Shown piece by piece: positions 1 through 9,177 of a DNA stretch of 64,000 nt. The stretch is from Rhodopseudomonas sp. (lineage in GTDB: Bacteria; Pseudomonadota; Alphaproteobacteria; Rhizobiales; Xanthobacteraceae), in the NCBI RefSeq assembly GCF_013377015.1, contig NZ_JACABA010000002.1:434001-498000 (forward strand). Reading direction: 5' to 3'. Numbering within the stretch: the stretch's first letter is position 1; each line of letters opens with the position of its first letter. The notes beneath the pieces are model-generated. The model did not search any database, was not told the origin of the DNA, and worked only from the letters and a program-made list of their open reading frames with translations. The position numbers and the translations under genes were made by a program.

Positions 1-724
1 AATAGGGCCTGCCTTCCGGCATCGGGATGTCGCCGCGCAACGGTCTTGTCGAGGCCGAGCCGCCCTGCATGTCCGGAACAAATGACCGCGCCGCCGCGAC
101 CCGCACCAGCGACGGCGATGGCGCCGGCTCGCCGGTCCGCAAGGTGGCGATCAACTGGCGGTCGTCGGAGCCTTCCAGCGGCGCCCGGCCGACATATTCG
201 ACCCGCACGCGGGCGATGCCTTTGCCTTTGAATTCAAGTAGTTCGGCGGCTTTGTTGGAAACATCTATGAGCCGATTGCCGTGATAGGGGCCGCGATCAT
301 TGACGCGCACGACCAGCGACTTGCCATTGCCCAGATTGGTGACGCGGGCATAGCTCGGGATCGGTAAGGTCGGGTGCGCCGCGGTCAACGACGCCATGTC
401 GAACACTTCGCCATTGGCGGTCAGCCGGCCATGGAAATCGTCGCCATACCAGGACGCCATGCCCTCGGCGCGATAGGACGGATCTTCTTCCGGCACATAC
501 ACCCGCCCGGCGACGCTATAGGGCTTGCCGACCCGGTAAGTGCCGCCGCCCTTCGGCACCGGCTCGCCAAAACCGACCACCCGCGGGCTGCTGGAAACGC
601 CATATTTCGGATCAACGCGACTGAATTTTCCTGATTGCGCGCAGTTCGCGACAGCGAGACACGCGCCCACCATGGCGACGGCGCGCGCCGCGCGGCCAAA
701 CGAATCTCGTTCGCGAATCCTCAT
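1..724 (-). CDS. rlpA: RlpA-like septal ring lytic transglycosylase (3' end outside window)
   Basis: Exported peptidoglycan-acting protein of the RlpA double-psi beta-barrel family, partial because the frame stays open to base 1. The ATG is at 724; a hydrophobic leader follows with cysteines at residues 22 and 28 that could take lipid, although neither site is a textbook lipobox. The barrel begins with ASWYGDDFHG and later carries the family hallmark VVRVNDRGPY followed by RLIDVSNKAAELL. RlpA proteins cleave glycan strands lacking stem peptides and act at division septa. The gene is transcribed divergently from the PerM-type gene starting at 994. Family assignment is firm; enzymatic activity is inferred. 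Confidence 0.85.
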   Translation of the reverse strand, partial: MRIRERDSFGRAARAVAMVGACLAVANCAQSGKFSRVDPKYGVSSSPRVVGFGEPVPKGGGTYRVGKPYSVAGRVYVPEEDPSYRAEGMASWYGDDFHGRLTANGEVFDMASLTAAHPTLPIPSYARVTNLGNGKSLVVRVNDRGPYHGNRLIDVSNKAAELLEFKGKGIARVRVEYVGRAPLEGSDDRQLIATLRTGEPAPSPSLVRVAAARSFVPDMQGGSASTRPLRGDIPMPEGRPY

Positions 725-993
725 GAATCCCCAAATACCATTACGCTGGCCGGCTGCCCAATTCGGACTATTGCCGACCGCGATCCAGACGCCGCCCACA
801 TCAGCATCAAGATCTGACCATATCGCAGTCCGAACGCGGCGAAAATGGGGAGACGTCCGAGGTGGTGAATCAACCGTTGCGATTCCGACACCCTACCCCG
901 GCATGATGCGACCTGCTCGCACATGGCGGCTCCCGGCGCTTGCTCTTGCCGGCGTTTGACGGAACACTCGGCGGGAATCGAAAAGGATCGCAT

Positions 994-2124
994 GTGACTG
1001 CTCCAGCCGAAGACCCCAAGCAGGCCCGCAATGATCTGGCATCCGCGATCGCCATCGGCGGCATCAGCACGGTGGCCTTTGCCGCGTCGCTTTTCGCCGC
1101 CTGGTATTTCGCCGCCACGCTGTTTCTGATCTTCGCCGGGGTCTTGTTCGGGGTGTTCCTCAGCGCCATCACCGAGTTGGTCGGGCGGGTGATCGGCGGA
1201 CCGCACGGATTGCGGCTGCTACTGGTGTGCGTTGTGCTGACCGGGCTGTTTTCCGGGATTGTGGTGCTGGGCGGCAATACCATCGCCGATCAGGCCACGC
1301 TGCTGAGCAATACGATCAAGTCACAGATCGTCAACGTCAAAGGCTTCCTCGAGCAACACGGCGTCGACACCAGTTTCCTTGAACTCGGGACGACGACATC
1401 GACCACAACGACGACCACAACAACCGATCATCCGGGCGTCGTGCCGCCACGCAACCTGCCGAGCGCGGGCGCGATCGCTTCGGGTGGCGGCGCCATCGTC
1501 AGCCAGACCCTGAAGCTGATCCTCGGCGCCGTCAGCGCGGTGGGGAACTTCTTCATCGTAATCTTCCTGGGGCTTTGCTTTGCGGCGCAACCCGGGGTCT
1601 ACCGCGCCGGCCTGATCCGGACCGCGCCGAGGCAGTTCCGGCCCCAGGTCTCCGCCATCGTCGACGACACCGGGGACATGCTGCAACGCTGGCTGCTGGC
1701 GCAGATGATCACCATGTTCGCGGTGTTCGCGGTGACCGCGATTGGCCTGACCATCATCGGCATTCCCGGCGCGTTCATACTCGGCATCCAGGCCGGGTTG
1801 CTCGCCTTCATTCCGACCGTCGGCGCCATCCTCGGCGGGCTGATCATCGTGCTGGCAGCGATCGCGTCGGGTTGGGTCGCGGTCGTCAGCGCCTTCGCGC
1901 TGTTTCTCGGGGTGCATTCGCTGGAAAGCTACATCCTGACGCCGCTGATCCAGCGCCAGGCGATCGACATCCCGCCGGCGACGTTGTTCGCGACGCAAAT
2001 CCTGCTCGGCATCGTGTTCGGACTATGGGGGCTGGCGCTGGCGCTGCCGCTGATGGCGATCGCCAAGGTGGTGATCAACCATCTGCGGGCGGAAGATCCG
2101 GCCGCCGAGGGCGTGACAGCGTAG
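994..2124 (+). CDS. AI-2E family transporter (PerM/TqsA type)
   Basis: Integral inner-membrane protein of the AI-2E exporter (PerM) family, 376 residues from a GTG at 994. An AAAAGGA ribosome-binding site at 981-987 sits 6 bases before this GTG, so I prefer it to an upstream TTG at 940. There are two N-terminal membrane hairpins, a soluble stretch and a C-terminal block of about five helices, the usual family layout. The soluble stretch contains an unusual threonine run (about residues 130-145, near 1388-1425), encoded by mixed ACG/ACC/ACA codons. Substrate cannot be told from sequence; family members export autoinducer-2 or act as Na+/H+ antiporters. Confidence 0.85.
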   Translation: MTAPAEDPKQARNDLASAIAIGGISTVAFAASLFAAWYFAATLFLIFAGVLFGVFLSAITELVGRVIGGPHGLRLLLVCVVLTGLFSGIVVLGGNTIADQATLLSNTIKSQIVNVKGFLEQHGVDTSFLELGTTTSTTTTTTTTDHPGVVPPRNLPSAGAIASGGGAIVSQTLKLILGAVSAVGNFFIVIFLGLCFAAQPGVYRAGLIRTAPRQFRPQVSAIVDDTGDMLQRWLLAQMITMFAVFAVTAIGLTIIGIPGAFILGIQAGLLAFIPTVGAILGGLIIVLAAIASGWVAVVSAFALFLGVHSLESYILTPLIQRQAIDIPPATLFATQILLGIVFGLWGLALALPLMAIAKVVINHLRAEDPAAEGVTA

Positions 2125-2131
2125 CGCTACG

Positions 2132-2434
2132 CTAGACCGCTGCCGTCACCACCGTGTTGGTGTGTTCGACCTCCGGCGGCGCGGCGAAGAACGCACTGAC
2201 CAGACCGCGCCATTCGGCGAAATTCTCCGAGCCGCGGAAATCCACCGTGTGGTTTTCCAGCGTCTCCCACTTCACCATCAGCCGGTAGCGTTGCGGCTTT
2301 TCGATGCCGCGATGCAGCTCGAAACCGTGAAAGCCTTTCGAGCGGCCGAATGCGGCGCGAGCCTTGCTGACCGCGGCCTCGAACTCGGCTTCGCAGCCCG
2401 GCTTGATGTCGATCTGGGCGATTTCGGTGATCAT
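2132..2434 (-). CDS. Antibiotic biosynthesis monooxygenase (ABM) domain protein
   Basis: Soluble 100-residue protein with a single ABM/dimeric alpha-beta barrel fold. It opens with MITEIAQIDIKPG and has the family pattern of an early beta strand, a helix (EFEAAVSKARAAF) and a GFHGFELHRG strand. Proteins of this kind act as small cofactor-free oxygenases, as heme-degrading enzymes or have unknown roles; no residue here decides between them. It converges with the PerM-type gene with only 7 bases between the stops. Family call is good, function unknown. Confidence 0.8.
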   Translation of the reverse strand: MITEIAQIDIKPGCEAEFEAAVSKARAAFGRSKGFHGFELHRGIEKPQRYRLMVKWETLENHTVDFRGSENFAEWRGLVSAFFAAPPEVEHTNTVVTAAV

Positions 2435-2512
2435 GCGGTGCAGACCTTTGTCATGAGAGGCCCGCCGTCTTATCGCAATCCACGGCGCAATTGAAGCGAT
2501 CCGTGCCCAATG

Positions 2513-3760
2513 CTAAGCGCCGATCTCGTTCATGGCGACCATGCGCTGGACCACGACCGGCTGACGCGGATGGTCCGATCCAACGGCCGATTTCCGCCTT
2601 GTGTCCAGCAGCGACAGCGGCTCTTCGGCTGTCGCCACGACGCGATTGCGGCCGCCGCGTTTGGCCTGATACAGCGCGGTATCGGCCGCGGCCAGCAGCA
2701 CGTCGAGTTCGGTGTTGGCGGGGCCGCTGGCGACGCCGATGCTGACCGTGGTCGCAACCGGCGCGTCGTCGACCGCTATGCCGCAGGTCTCGAACGCCTC
2801 GCGGACGCGCTCGGCCGCGTGCAGCGCTTCGTCCATCGTGCATGGCAGCAGGGCGGCGAATTCCTCGCCGCCGATCCGTCCGCAAAGATCGGTGATGCGC
2901 AGATTGTTGGTGACGATCACCGCGAACAGCTTGAGCACCTCGTCGCCGGCCGGATGACCGAAGCGATCGTTGATCGACTTGAAGAAGTCGATGTCGAAAA
3001 TCATCACCGACACCGGCCGGCCGGCGGCAGCCTCGCGTTCGATCATCCGCGCGGTGGCTTCCGAAAAGCCGCGCCGGTTGAACATCCCGGTCAGCGGATC
3101 GATCGAGGCGGCGGCCTTGTGCGCCCGGACTGTGCGTTCGGACACCAGCATGAAGATCACGAACACCGTGCCGACCGCGTACAGCACCAGTTCGATCGCG
3201 AACACCGTCACCCAGATGCTGCCGATGAAGGTTTCGTCGTGCGGTCGCAACAGGTCGGCCAGCAGGATCGGCAGCAGCAACACCGCGCCGTGCAGCAGCG
3301 GCACCAACATGGTCGGCCAGCGCCGGCGCATCGCCTTGCGGCGTTCGGCTGCCAACTGGCTCGCGGTCAGCACCGCATAGGCTGCGACGATCGCGGCGCC
3401 GATCGTCACGCGCAGGGCCGAGGCCTCGACCGGCAGACTCATGACCGCGGCCACCCAGGCGATCGGGCCCAGAAACAGTCCCGGCCAGTTCGGCGTGCGG
3501 CCGTGGAACACCCGCGCCGCGTTCCACATCATGCCACAGGCGACGAAGCCAATGGCATCGAGACACAGCGCCAACGTGTCGCCCAGCATCGGACCGAGCA
3601 GCGCCCAGGACGCAACCGCGGTGGCGCCGAGCAGATAAGCGTAGCCCCACCAGTCCAGCGCCGGGATGTTCTCCTGCCGGCCGAAATACAGCAGCATGCC
3701 GCCGAGCAACCCGCACACCAGCGTGGCGACCAGATAGAGCGTGGAGAGATCAAGTGACAT
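2513..3760 (-). CDS. Membrane-anchored diguanylate cyclase (GGDEF)
   Basis: Predicted to make cyclic di-GMP from two GTP at the inner membrane. The 415-residue protein starts at ATG 3760 (MSLDLSTLYL); an ATG seven codons upstream is possible. Residues 1-210 form about six hydrophobic helices, and the GGDEF domain follows from about 211. The active-site loop is intact as GGEEF (297-301), and an RxxD inhibitory site (R288-D291) lies at the canonical spacing before it, so product feedback is expected. DPLTGMFNRR (221-230) is the usual domain entry motif. No EAL domain and no recognisable cytosolic sensor are present; the membrane block may be the sensor. Confidence 0.9.
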   Translation of the reverse strand: MSLDLSTLYLVATLVCGLLGGMLLYFGRQENIPALDWWGYAYLLGATAVASWALLGPMLGDTLALCLDAIGFVACGMMWNAARVFHGRTPNWPGLFLGPIAWVAAVMSLPVEASALRVTIGAAIVAAYAVLTASQLAAERRKAMRRRWPTMLVPLLHGAVLLLPILLADLLRPHDETFIGSIWVTVFAIELVLYAVGTVFVIFMLVSERTVRAHKAAASIDPLTGMFNRRGFSEATARMIEREAAAGRPVSVMIFDIDFFKSINDRFGHPAGDEVLKLFAVIVTNNLRITDLCGRIGGEEFAALLPCTMDEALHAAERVREAFETCGIAVDDAPVATTVSIGVASGPANTELDVLLAAADTALYQAKRGGRNRVVATAEEPLSLLDTRRKSAVGSDHPRQPVVVQRMVAMNEIGA

Positions 3761-3924
3761 GGGAAGTCCCGGCGATTTCATTGCAGACTTTTCCCAACGC
3801 CAAGATGCGACGGAAGGAGCTTCTGCGGATGATGAAATTACCGGCGGCTGATTGAAATCCGGTTGTCGCCACGCTGCAAGTTTTCGCGATAAGTCACGTC
3901 AATTTAGGCGCAAATCACCACGAA

Positions 3925-3948
3925 AAAGGGCGCCCGAAGGCGCCCTTT
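3925..3948 (-). terminator. Intrinsic terminator after rpsI
   Basis: A perfect 10-bp stem (AAAGGGCGCC / GGCGCCCTTT) closes a four-base loop. On the minus strand the stem runs into a short T tract. It lies 23 bases past the rpsI stop and ends the rplM-rpsI transcript. Confidence 0.85.
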
Positions 3949-3970
3949 GCGAAGTCGAAATCGCGCCGAA

Positions 3971-4447
3971 TTAGCGCTTCGAGAACTGGAACGAGCGGCG
4001 AGCCTTGGCGCGGCCGTACTTCTTGCGCTCCACCACGCGGCTGTCGCGGGTGAGAAAGCCGCCCTTCTTCAGAACGCCGCGAAGGTCCGGTTCGAAATAG
4101 GTCAGCGCCTTGGAGATGCCGTGGCGCACCGCGCCCGCCTGACCCGACAGACCGCCGCCGGCGACGGTGCAGATCACGTCGTACTGGCCGGCGCGGGCGG
4201 CTGCGACCAGCGGCTGCTGGATCATCATCCGCAACACCGGACGGGCGAAATAGACTTCGACCTCACGGGCGTTGACCAGGATCTTGCCGGCGCCCGGCTT
4301 GATCCAGACCCGGGCGACCGCGTCCTTGCGCTTGCCGGTGGCATAGGCGCGGCCCTGCTTGTCGACCTTCTTGACGTATTTCGGCGCATCCGGTGCCGTG
4401 ACCTTCAACGAACCCAACTGCTCGAGAGACTGCATGGTATCGGACAT
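3971..4447 (-). CDS. rpsI: 30S ribosomal protein S9
   Basis: Small-subunit ribosomal protein uS9, whose C-terminal tail reaches the P-site tRNA. The 158-residue protein has the alphaproteobacterial N-terminal extension, the [15 protein letters not shown] motif, [19 protein letters not shown] and the conserved SKR terminus. It follows rplM by one base pair in the usual rplM-rpsI operon and is closed by the terminator at 3925-3948. Nothing is atypical. Confidence 0.98.
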   Translation of the reverse strand: MSDTMQSLEQLGSLKVTAPDAPKYVKKVDKQGRAYATGKRKDAVARVWIKPGAGKILVNAREVEVYFARPVLRMMIQQPLVAAARAGQYDVICTVAGGGLSGQAGAVRHGISKALTYFEPDLRGVLKKGGFLTRDSRVVERKKYGRAKARRSFQFSKR

Positions 4448-4448
4448 C

Positions 4449-4913
4449 TTATGCGGCCCTCTTGTTCTTGCGGTTCATGACGCCAACGTCGAGCGGCTCG
4501 GGTTGCTGGGCCTCGTGCGGATGCTCGGGGCCGGGATAGACGCGGAGATTGCCGAACTGGACGCGGCCGAGCGGTCCGCGCGGAATCATGCGCTCGACAG
4601 CCTTCTCGACCACGCGCTCCGGAAAGCGCCCTTCCAGGATCGACTTCGCGGTGCGTTCCTTGATGCCGCCGATGAAGCCGGTGTGGTTGTAGTAGACCTT
4701 GTTGTCGCGCTTGCGACCGGTCAGCACCACCTTGGCGGCGTTGACGATAATGACATGATCGCCGCAATCAACATGCGGCGTGTAGATCGGGAGGTGCTTG
4801 CCGCGCAGGCGATTGGCGACCAGCGTCGCGAGCCGGCCGACCACGAGGCCAGTGGCGTCGATGACGATCCACTTCTTCGTGATCTCGGCGGGCTTTGCCG
4901 AAAACGTCTTCAT
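4449..4913 (-). CDS. rplM: 50S ribosomal protein L13
   Basis: Large-subunit ribosomal protein uL13, an early assembly protein. The 154-residue product starts [15 protein letters not shown] and holds the family core [30 protein letters not shown] and MIPRGPLG. It is the first gene of the rplM-rpsI operon. The upstream gap 4914-5067 is AT-richer than its surroundings and presumably holds the promoter; I did not identify a clear -35/-10 pair. Confidence 0.98.
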   Translation of the reverse strand: MKTFSAKPAEITKKWIVIDATGLVVGRLATLVANRLRGKHLPIYTPHVDCGDHVIIVNAAKVVLTGRKRDNKVYYNHTGFIGGIKERTAKSILEGRFPERVVEKAVERMIPRGPLGRVQFGNLRVYPGPEHPHEAQQPEPLDVGVMNRKNKRAA

Positions 4914-5067
4914 GTGAGGATATCCGTGAAAAGGGGAAATTCGGCAAACCGCGCCGGACTGACGCGCTTTTAAATAAGCGCGCCGATCGCGTCAACCCCA
5001 CATCGATCATATTTATTAAGCAAAAACAAAGACTTGTATTTATGGTTCTATGATACCGTCAAAATCG

Positions 5068-5514
5068 TCAAACATTCGGAATGGAATAGGTGGAGGTGAC
5101 GTGGGCGATCGGATCCGGCGAAGTGCCCGACAGCAGCAGCACTTCGCCGACCGCTAGCCGCTTGCCGAGCTTCAGCAGCCGGGCCGCCGCCACGACGTCC
5201 TGCCCGGGCTGGCCCTTGCGCAGGAAATTGATGTTGAGGTTGGTGGTCACCGCGAGTCCGACCGGGCCGATCGCGGACAGCAGCACGACATACATGGCGA
5301 AATCCGCCAGCGCCATCAGCGTCGGCCCCGACACCGTTCCGCCCGGGCGCAGCATCTGCTCGCTGTAGCGCTGCCGCAGCAGGCTGGTCGAACCGTCGGC
5401 GGTCTCGATCGAAATATCGCCGTTCTTGAAGGCTTGCGGGAACTCGAGATGCAAAAAGCTCTCGAGTTCGGCTACGCTCATTTTTTGAATTGCCGTCTTC
5501 TTCGCAATCGCCAT
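5068..5514 (-). CDS. PaaI-family hotdog thioesterase
   Basis: Predicted acyl-CoA thioesterase of the PaaI hotdog-fold family, 148 residues, cytosolic. The signature region is GGTVSGPTLMALADFAMYVVLL, where the aspartate in ALADFA sits at the expected catalytic helix, followed by LNINFLRKG as the central strand. It stands divergently to the enoyl-CoA hydratase gene at 5602, which fits a role in acyl-CoA turnover. The actual substrate is unknown. Confidence 0.85.
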   Translation of the reverse strand: MAIAKKTAIQKMSVAELESFLHLEFPQAFKNGDISIETADGSTSLLRQRYSEQMLRPGGTVSGPTLMALADFAMYVVLLSAIGPVGLAVTTNLNINFLRKGQPGQDVVAAARLLKLGKRLAVGEVLLLSGTSPDPIAHVTSTYSIPNV

Positions 5515-5601
5515 GTCGCACGCCCCCGCCCTCGCCTCATGGTGCTTGTTACAATAAGGTGACAGCCGTTCCCAGCGTTGGATTCATCCCCAGGACTTGC
5601 C

Positions 5602-6429
5602 ATGAACGCCCCGCCCGCATTCGCCACCACCTCGCCACCGCCGATCCTGCTGCGCGAAACCATCGCCGGCGGCATCGCGGTGCTCACCCTCAATCGCCCG
5701 GCCGCGCGCAACAGCCTGTCGTTGGAAATGATCGGCGAGCTGCAGGCCGCGCTGGATCTGATCGGCCATGACGAGGGCGTGCGCGCGCTGGTGATCGCTG
5801 CCAACGGCTCCGCGTTCTCGGCCGGCCACGACATGAAGGAACTGACCGCGCATCGCAACGATGCCGACCGCGGGCAAGCCAGCTTCACGCGGATCATGAA
5901 CGCCTGCAGCGCGATGATGCAGAGCATCGTCAACCTGCCGAAACCGGTGATCGCCGCCGTGCAAGGGGTGGCGACCGCCGCCGGCTGCCAATTGGTAGCA
6001 AGTTGCGATCTGGCAATCGCCTCGGAGCAGGCGACCTTCGCCACCCCCGGTGTCGATATCGGGCTGTTCTGCTCGACCCCGATGGTGGCGCTGTCGCGCA
6101 ACGTGCCGCGCAAGCATGCCATGCACATGCTGCTCACCGGCGCGCCGGTGACGGCGGCCGCGGCGCGCGACATCGGCCTGGTCAACCGCGTGGTGCCGGC
6201 CGGTACCGAACGCGCCGCCGCGATCGAACTGGCACGAACGATCGCCGGCAAATCCGCCTACACGGTCAAGATCGGCAAGGCCGCGTTCTACCGCCAGGCG
6301 GAAATGAATCTGGCCGACGCCTATCGCTATGCGTCACAAGTGATGGCGGAAAACATGATGGCGGAGGATGCCGAGGAAGGCATCGGCGCGTTCATCGAGA
6401 AGCGCGAGCCGAATTGGAAGGACCGATAA
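5602..6429 (+). CDS. Enoyl-CoA hydratase/isomerase family protein
   Basis: Crotonase-fold enzyme, 275 residues, predicted to act on an unsaturated or otherwise modified acyl-CoA. The start at ATG 5602 (MNAPPAFATTS) is preferred over a TTG eight codons upstream. The two oxyanion-hole segments are visible: SAFSAGHDMKEL and VQGVATAAGCQLVASCDL. The substrate-pocket region reads FATPGVDIGLFCSTPMVAL, resembling the ECHDC3-like subgroup more than classic FadB-type hydratases. The exact reaction is undetermined. Confidence 0.88.
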   Translation: MNAPPAFATTSPPPILLRETIAGGIAVLTLNRPAARNSLSLEMIGELQAALDLIGHDEGVRALVIAANGSAFSAGHDMKELTAHRNDADRGQASFTRIMNACSAMMQSIVNLPKPVIAAVQGVATAAGCQLVASCDLAIASEQATFATPGVDIGLFCSTPMVALSRNVPRKHAMHMLLTGAPVTAAAARDIGLVNRVVPAGTERAAAIELARTIAGKSAYTVKIGKAAFYRQAEMNLADAYRYASQVMAENMMAEDAEEGIGAFIEKREPNWKDR

Positions 6430-6433
6430 GCCT

Positions 6434-6540
6434 GTCATCGCGAGCCGAGGGTGGCGCGCAGCGCCGCCCGACAGCGAAGCGATCCAGGAGCGTCATCCGC
6501 ACGCCTGGATTGCTTCGTCGCTTCGCTTCTCGCAATGTCG
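6434..6540. repeat. Dispersed imperfect palindromic repeat
   Basis: Intergenic element opening with TGTCATCGCGAGC and closing with TTCTCGCAATG. It has internal inverted arms (GAAGCGATCCAGG against CCTGGATTGCTTC). The layout is like the REP/BIME-type repeats scattered through Rhodopseudomonas and Bradyrhizobium genomes. It separates the hydratase gene from the CoA-binding gene. Confidence 0.65.
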
Positions 6541-6565
6541 CGTTAGACGTGATCGAGTGTAACTG

Positions 6566-7150
6566 ATGAACCACGACTCCTATCCCGATGACTACATCCG
6601 CGCGATCCTCAATTCGGTCAAAACCATCGCGATGGTCGGCGCGTCGCCGCAGAACGTGCGTCCGAGCTATTTTGCGTTCAAATATCTGGCCGAGCGCGGC
6701 TACGACATGATCCCAGTGAACCCGGGACAGCTCGGCAAAGCCCTGCTCGGCAAACAGTTCGTCGCCTCACTGGCGGAAATCGGGCGCCCGATCGACATGG
6801 TCGATATTTTCCGCAGCTCCGAACACGTCATGCCGCTGGTCGAGCAAGCCCTGGCGGTGGTGCCGCTGCCCAAGGTGATCTGGATGCAATTGGGCGCCCG
6901 CAATGACGAGGCCGCGGCCAGGGCCGAGGCCGTCGGCGTCAAGGTGGTGATGAACCGCTGCCCCAAGATCGAATACGGCCGGCTGTCGTCGGAGATTTCC
7001 TGGATGGGCGTCAATTCGCGCACCATCAGTTCGAAGCGCGGTCCGGTGCCGACCCAGGGCATGCGGTTGTCGCTAAATCGCGCCAGCGTCGCCGGCGGCG
7101 ATACGCTGGCCTCCGACCGCGCCGCGAAAACCCGCAACGAGACCGGCTGA
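6566..7150 (+). CDS. CoA-binding domain protein (YccU-like)
   Basis: Soluble 194-residue protein with a Rossmann-type CoA-binding domain. The nucleotide-binding start is clear as VKTIAMVGASPQNVRPSYFAFKYL, followed by GYDMIPVNPGQLGK and the late KVVMNRCPKIEYGR segment typical of this family. Its biochemical role is unknown. It lies 93 bases upstream of metY on the same strand, a pairing seen in related bacteria. The last 40 residues are polar and probably disordered. Confidence 0.85.
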   Translation: MNHDSYPDDYIRAILNSVKTIAMVGASPQNVRPSYFAFKYLAERGYDMIPVNPGQLGKALLGKQFVASLAEIGRPIDMVDIFRSSEHVMPLVEQALAVVPLPKVIWMQLGARNDEAAARAEAVGVKVVMNRCPKIEYGRLSSEISWMGVNSRTISSKRGPVPTQGMRLSLNRASVAGGDTLASDRAAKTRNETG

Positions 7151-7243
7151 AATCTCCGCGGCGAACTGCCGCGCCTTGACCTTGCACCATGTTGCGATCA
7201 GATAGCGCGCAACGCCCGTCCATCGAGCAGACCAGGATCAGTC

Positions 7244-8524
7244 ATGACCGAACGCACTCCCGGATTCGCCACCCTCGCCGTGCACGCTGGAGCTCAGCCG
7301 GACCCGACCACCGGCGCGCGGGTGACGCCGATCTACCAGACCACTTCGTTCGTGTTCAACGACGCCGATCACGCCGCGTCATTGTTCGGGCTGCAGGCGT
7401 TCGGCAATATCTACACGCGCATCACCAATCCGACCACCGCGGTGCTGGAAGAGCGCGTCGCCGCCCTCGAAGGCGGCACCGCAGCGTTGGCGACGGCGTC
7501 CGGCCACGCCGCGCAGCTCGTGCTGTTCCAGCAGTTGCTGAAACCCGGCGACGAATTCATCGCGGCCCGCAAACTCTATGGCGGCTCGATCAACCAGTTC
7601 AAGCACGCGTTCCAGAGTTTCGGCTGGAACGTGGTGTGGGCCGACCCGGATGACGTCGCCAGCTTCAAGGCCGCGGTGACGCCGAAGACCAAGGCGATCT
7701 TCATCGAATCGATCGCTAACCCAAGCGGCAGCGTCACCGACATCGAGGCGATCGCCGAGGTCGCGCGCGACGCCGGCGTGCCGCTGATCGTCGACAACAC
7801 GCTGGCGACGCCGTATCTGATCCGACCGATCGACCACGGCGCCGACATCGTGGTGCATTCGCTGACCAAATTTCTCGGCGGCCACGGCAATTCGCTCGGC
7901 GGCATCATCGTCGACGCGGGCACCTTCGACTGGTCGAAGGACGGCAAATATCCGATGCTGAGCGAGCCGCGGCCGGAATATCACGGCATCAAGATCCAGG
8001 AGACGTTCGGCAATTTCGCCTTTGCGATCGCCTGCCGGGTGCTCGGCCTGCGCGACCTCGGCCCGGCGCTGTCGCCGTTCAACGCGTTCATGATCCTGAC
8101 CGGGATCGAGACGCTGCCGCTGCGGATGCAGAAGCATTGCGAAAACGCCAAGGCGATCGCCGAATTCCTCGCGACCCATCCGGCGGTCGAGGAGGTCAAT
8201 TATGCCGGCCTGCCCGCCAGCCCCTACAACAAGTTCGCGCGCAAATACGCGCCGAAGGGCGCCGGCGCGGTGTTCACCTTCAGCCTCAAGGGCGGCTATC
8301 AGGCCGGCGTCGATCTGGTGAGCAATCTCAAGCTGTTCTCGCATCTGGCCAATGTCGGCGACACACGCTCGCTGGTGATCCATCCGGCCTCGACCACGCA
8401 CAGCCAGCTCGACGACGCGCAGAAGACCAGCGCCGGCGCCGCGCCGAATGTGGTGCGGCTGTCGATCGGCATCGAGGACAAGGAAGACCTGATCGCCGAT
8501 CTCGAGCAGGCGCTCGGCGGGTGA
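7244..8524 (+). CDS. metY: O-acetylhomoserine (thiol)-lyase
   Basis: PLP-dependent Cys/Met-metabolism enzyme that joins O-acetylhomoserine with sulfide to give homocysteine. The 426-residue product begins MTERTPGFATLAVHAGAQPDPTTGARV and shows ITNPTTAVLEERVAALEGG, the cofactor region VDNTLATPYLIRP and the PLP lysine in VVHSLTKFLGGHGN. Length and the insert after the PLP lysine fit MetY and not MetB/MetC. I looked for a SAM-II-type riboswitch in 7151-7243 and saw none. Confidence 0.93.
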   Translation: MTERTPGFATLAVHAGAQPDPTTGARVTPIYQTTSFVFNDADHAASLFGLQAFGNIYTRITNPTTAVLEERVAALEGGTAALATASGHAAQLVLFQQLLKPGDEFIAARKLYGGSINQFKHAFQSFGWNVVWADPDDVASFKAAVTPKTKAIFIESIANPSGSVTDIEAIAEVARDAGVPLIVDNTLATPYLIRPIDHGADIVVHSLTKFLGGHGNSLGGIIVDAGTFDWSKDGKYPMLSEPRPEYHGIKIQETFGNFAFAIACRVLGLRDLGPALSPFNAFMILTGIETLPLRMQKHCENAKAIAEFLATHPAVEEVNYAGLPASPYNKFARKYAPKGAGAVFTFSLKGGYQAGVDLVSNLKLFSHLANVGDTRSLVIHPASTTHSQLDDAQKTSAGAAPNVVRLSIGIEDKEDLIADLEQALGG

Positions 8525-8552
8525 AGCCGACGACGGCGACCGGAGCGCGGCG

Positions 8553-9140
8553 ATGAGCGGCGGCCATTTCGAATTGCGGCGTCTGGAGGCGCTGAGCAAC
8601 ACGGTGTTCGGTGTGGCGATGACGCTGCTCGCCTATCAGGCGCCGAAGGAAAAGTTCATCGGCCCCGACCCGCTATGGCGCGAGATCTGGCACGTCTACG
8701 GTGCCTATCTGTCGACGCTGCTGCTCAGCTTCATCATCGCCGGAATGTTCTGGTACAGCCATCAGCGCCGATTGTCCTACGCCACCCACGGCACCCGTCC
8801 CGAGGTGCTGGTCAACCTGCTTTTCCTGTTGTCGATCATCCTGCTGCCGGTGAGCTGCGGGCTCTATGGCAACAACTACGAATCTCCCAACGTCACCACG
8901 CTGTACAGCTTCAACCTTTTCCTGATCGCGGCGTTCAATACCCTGCTGTGGGCGATGGCGGTTGCTCCGCGACGAGACTGGTGGACGCTGACCACGCCGG
9001 TGTTCGCTACTTCGCTGTTCGCCATCGCGCTGCTGAGCAGTCTGATCGATCCGCTATGGCCAAGATTTATCTGGAACCTCGCCTTCCTGTCGCCCGTCCT
9101 CGCCGCCTATATCGAACGGCGAAAGAGCGCAGGAACGTGA
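8553..9140 (+). CDS. TMEM175-family (DUF1211) potassium channel-like protein
   Basis: Inner-membrane protein of 195 residues with about six hydrophobic helices. The N-terminus RRLEALSNTVFGVAMTLL corresponds to the R-x3-F-S-D-x-VFA-I-x3-L signature of bacterial TMEM175 channels, with Leu-Ser-Asn in place of the usual Phe-Ser-Asp. The family forms weakly selective K+ channels. Start and stop are clear; conduction is inferred from family. Confidence 0.8.
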   Translation: MSGGHFELRRLEALSNTVFGVAMTLLAYQAPKEKFIGPDPLWREIWHVYGAYLSTLLLSFIIAGMFWYSHQRRLSYATHGTRPEVLVNLLFLLSIILLPVSCGLYGNNYESPNVTTLYSFNLFLIAAFNTLLWAMAVAPRRDWWTLTTPVFATSLFAIALLSSLIDPLWPRFIWNLAFLSPVLAAYIERRKSAGT

Positions 9141-9177
9141 ATCGCCGTGGCCGCAGCGCCGGCGCGCCGATCTTCGC

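Noticed and set aside
7151-7243. SAM riboswitch before metY
   Set aside because: The SAM-II core (pairing GTGG/CCAC with an A-rich pseudoknot loop) is not present.
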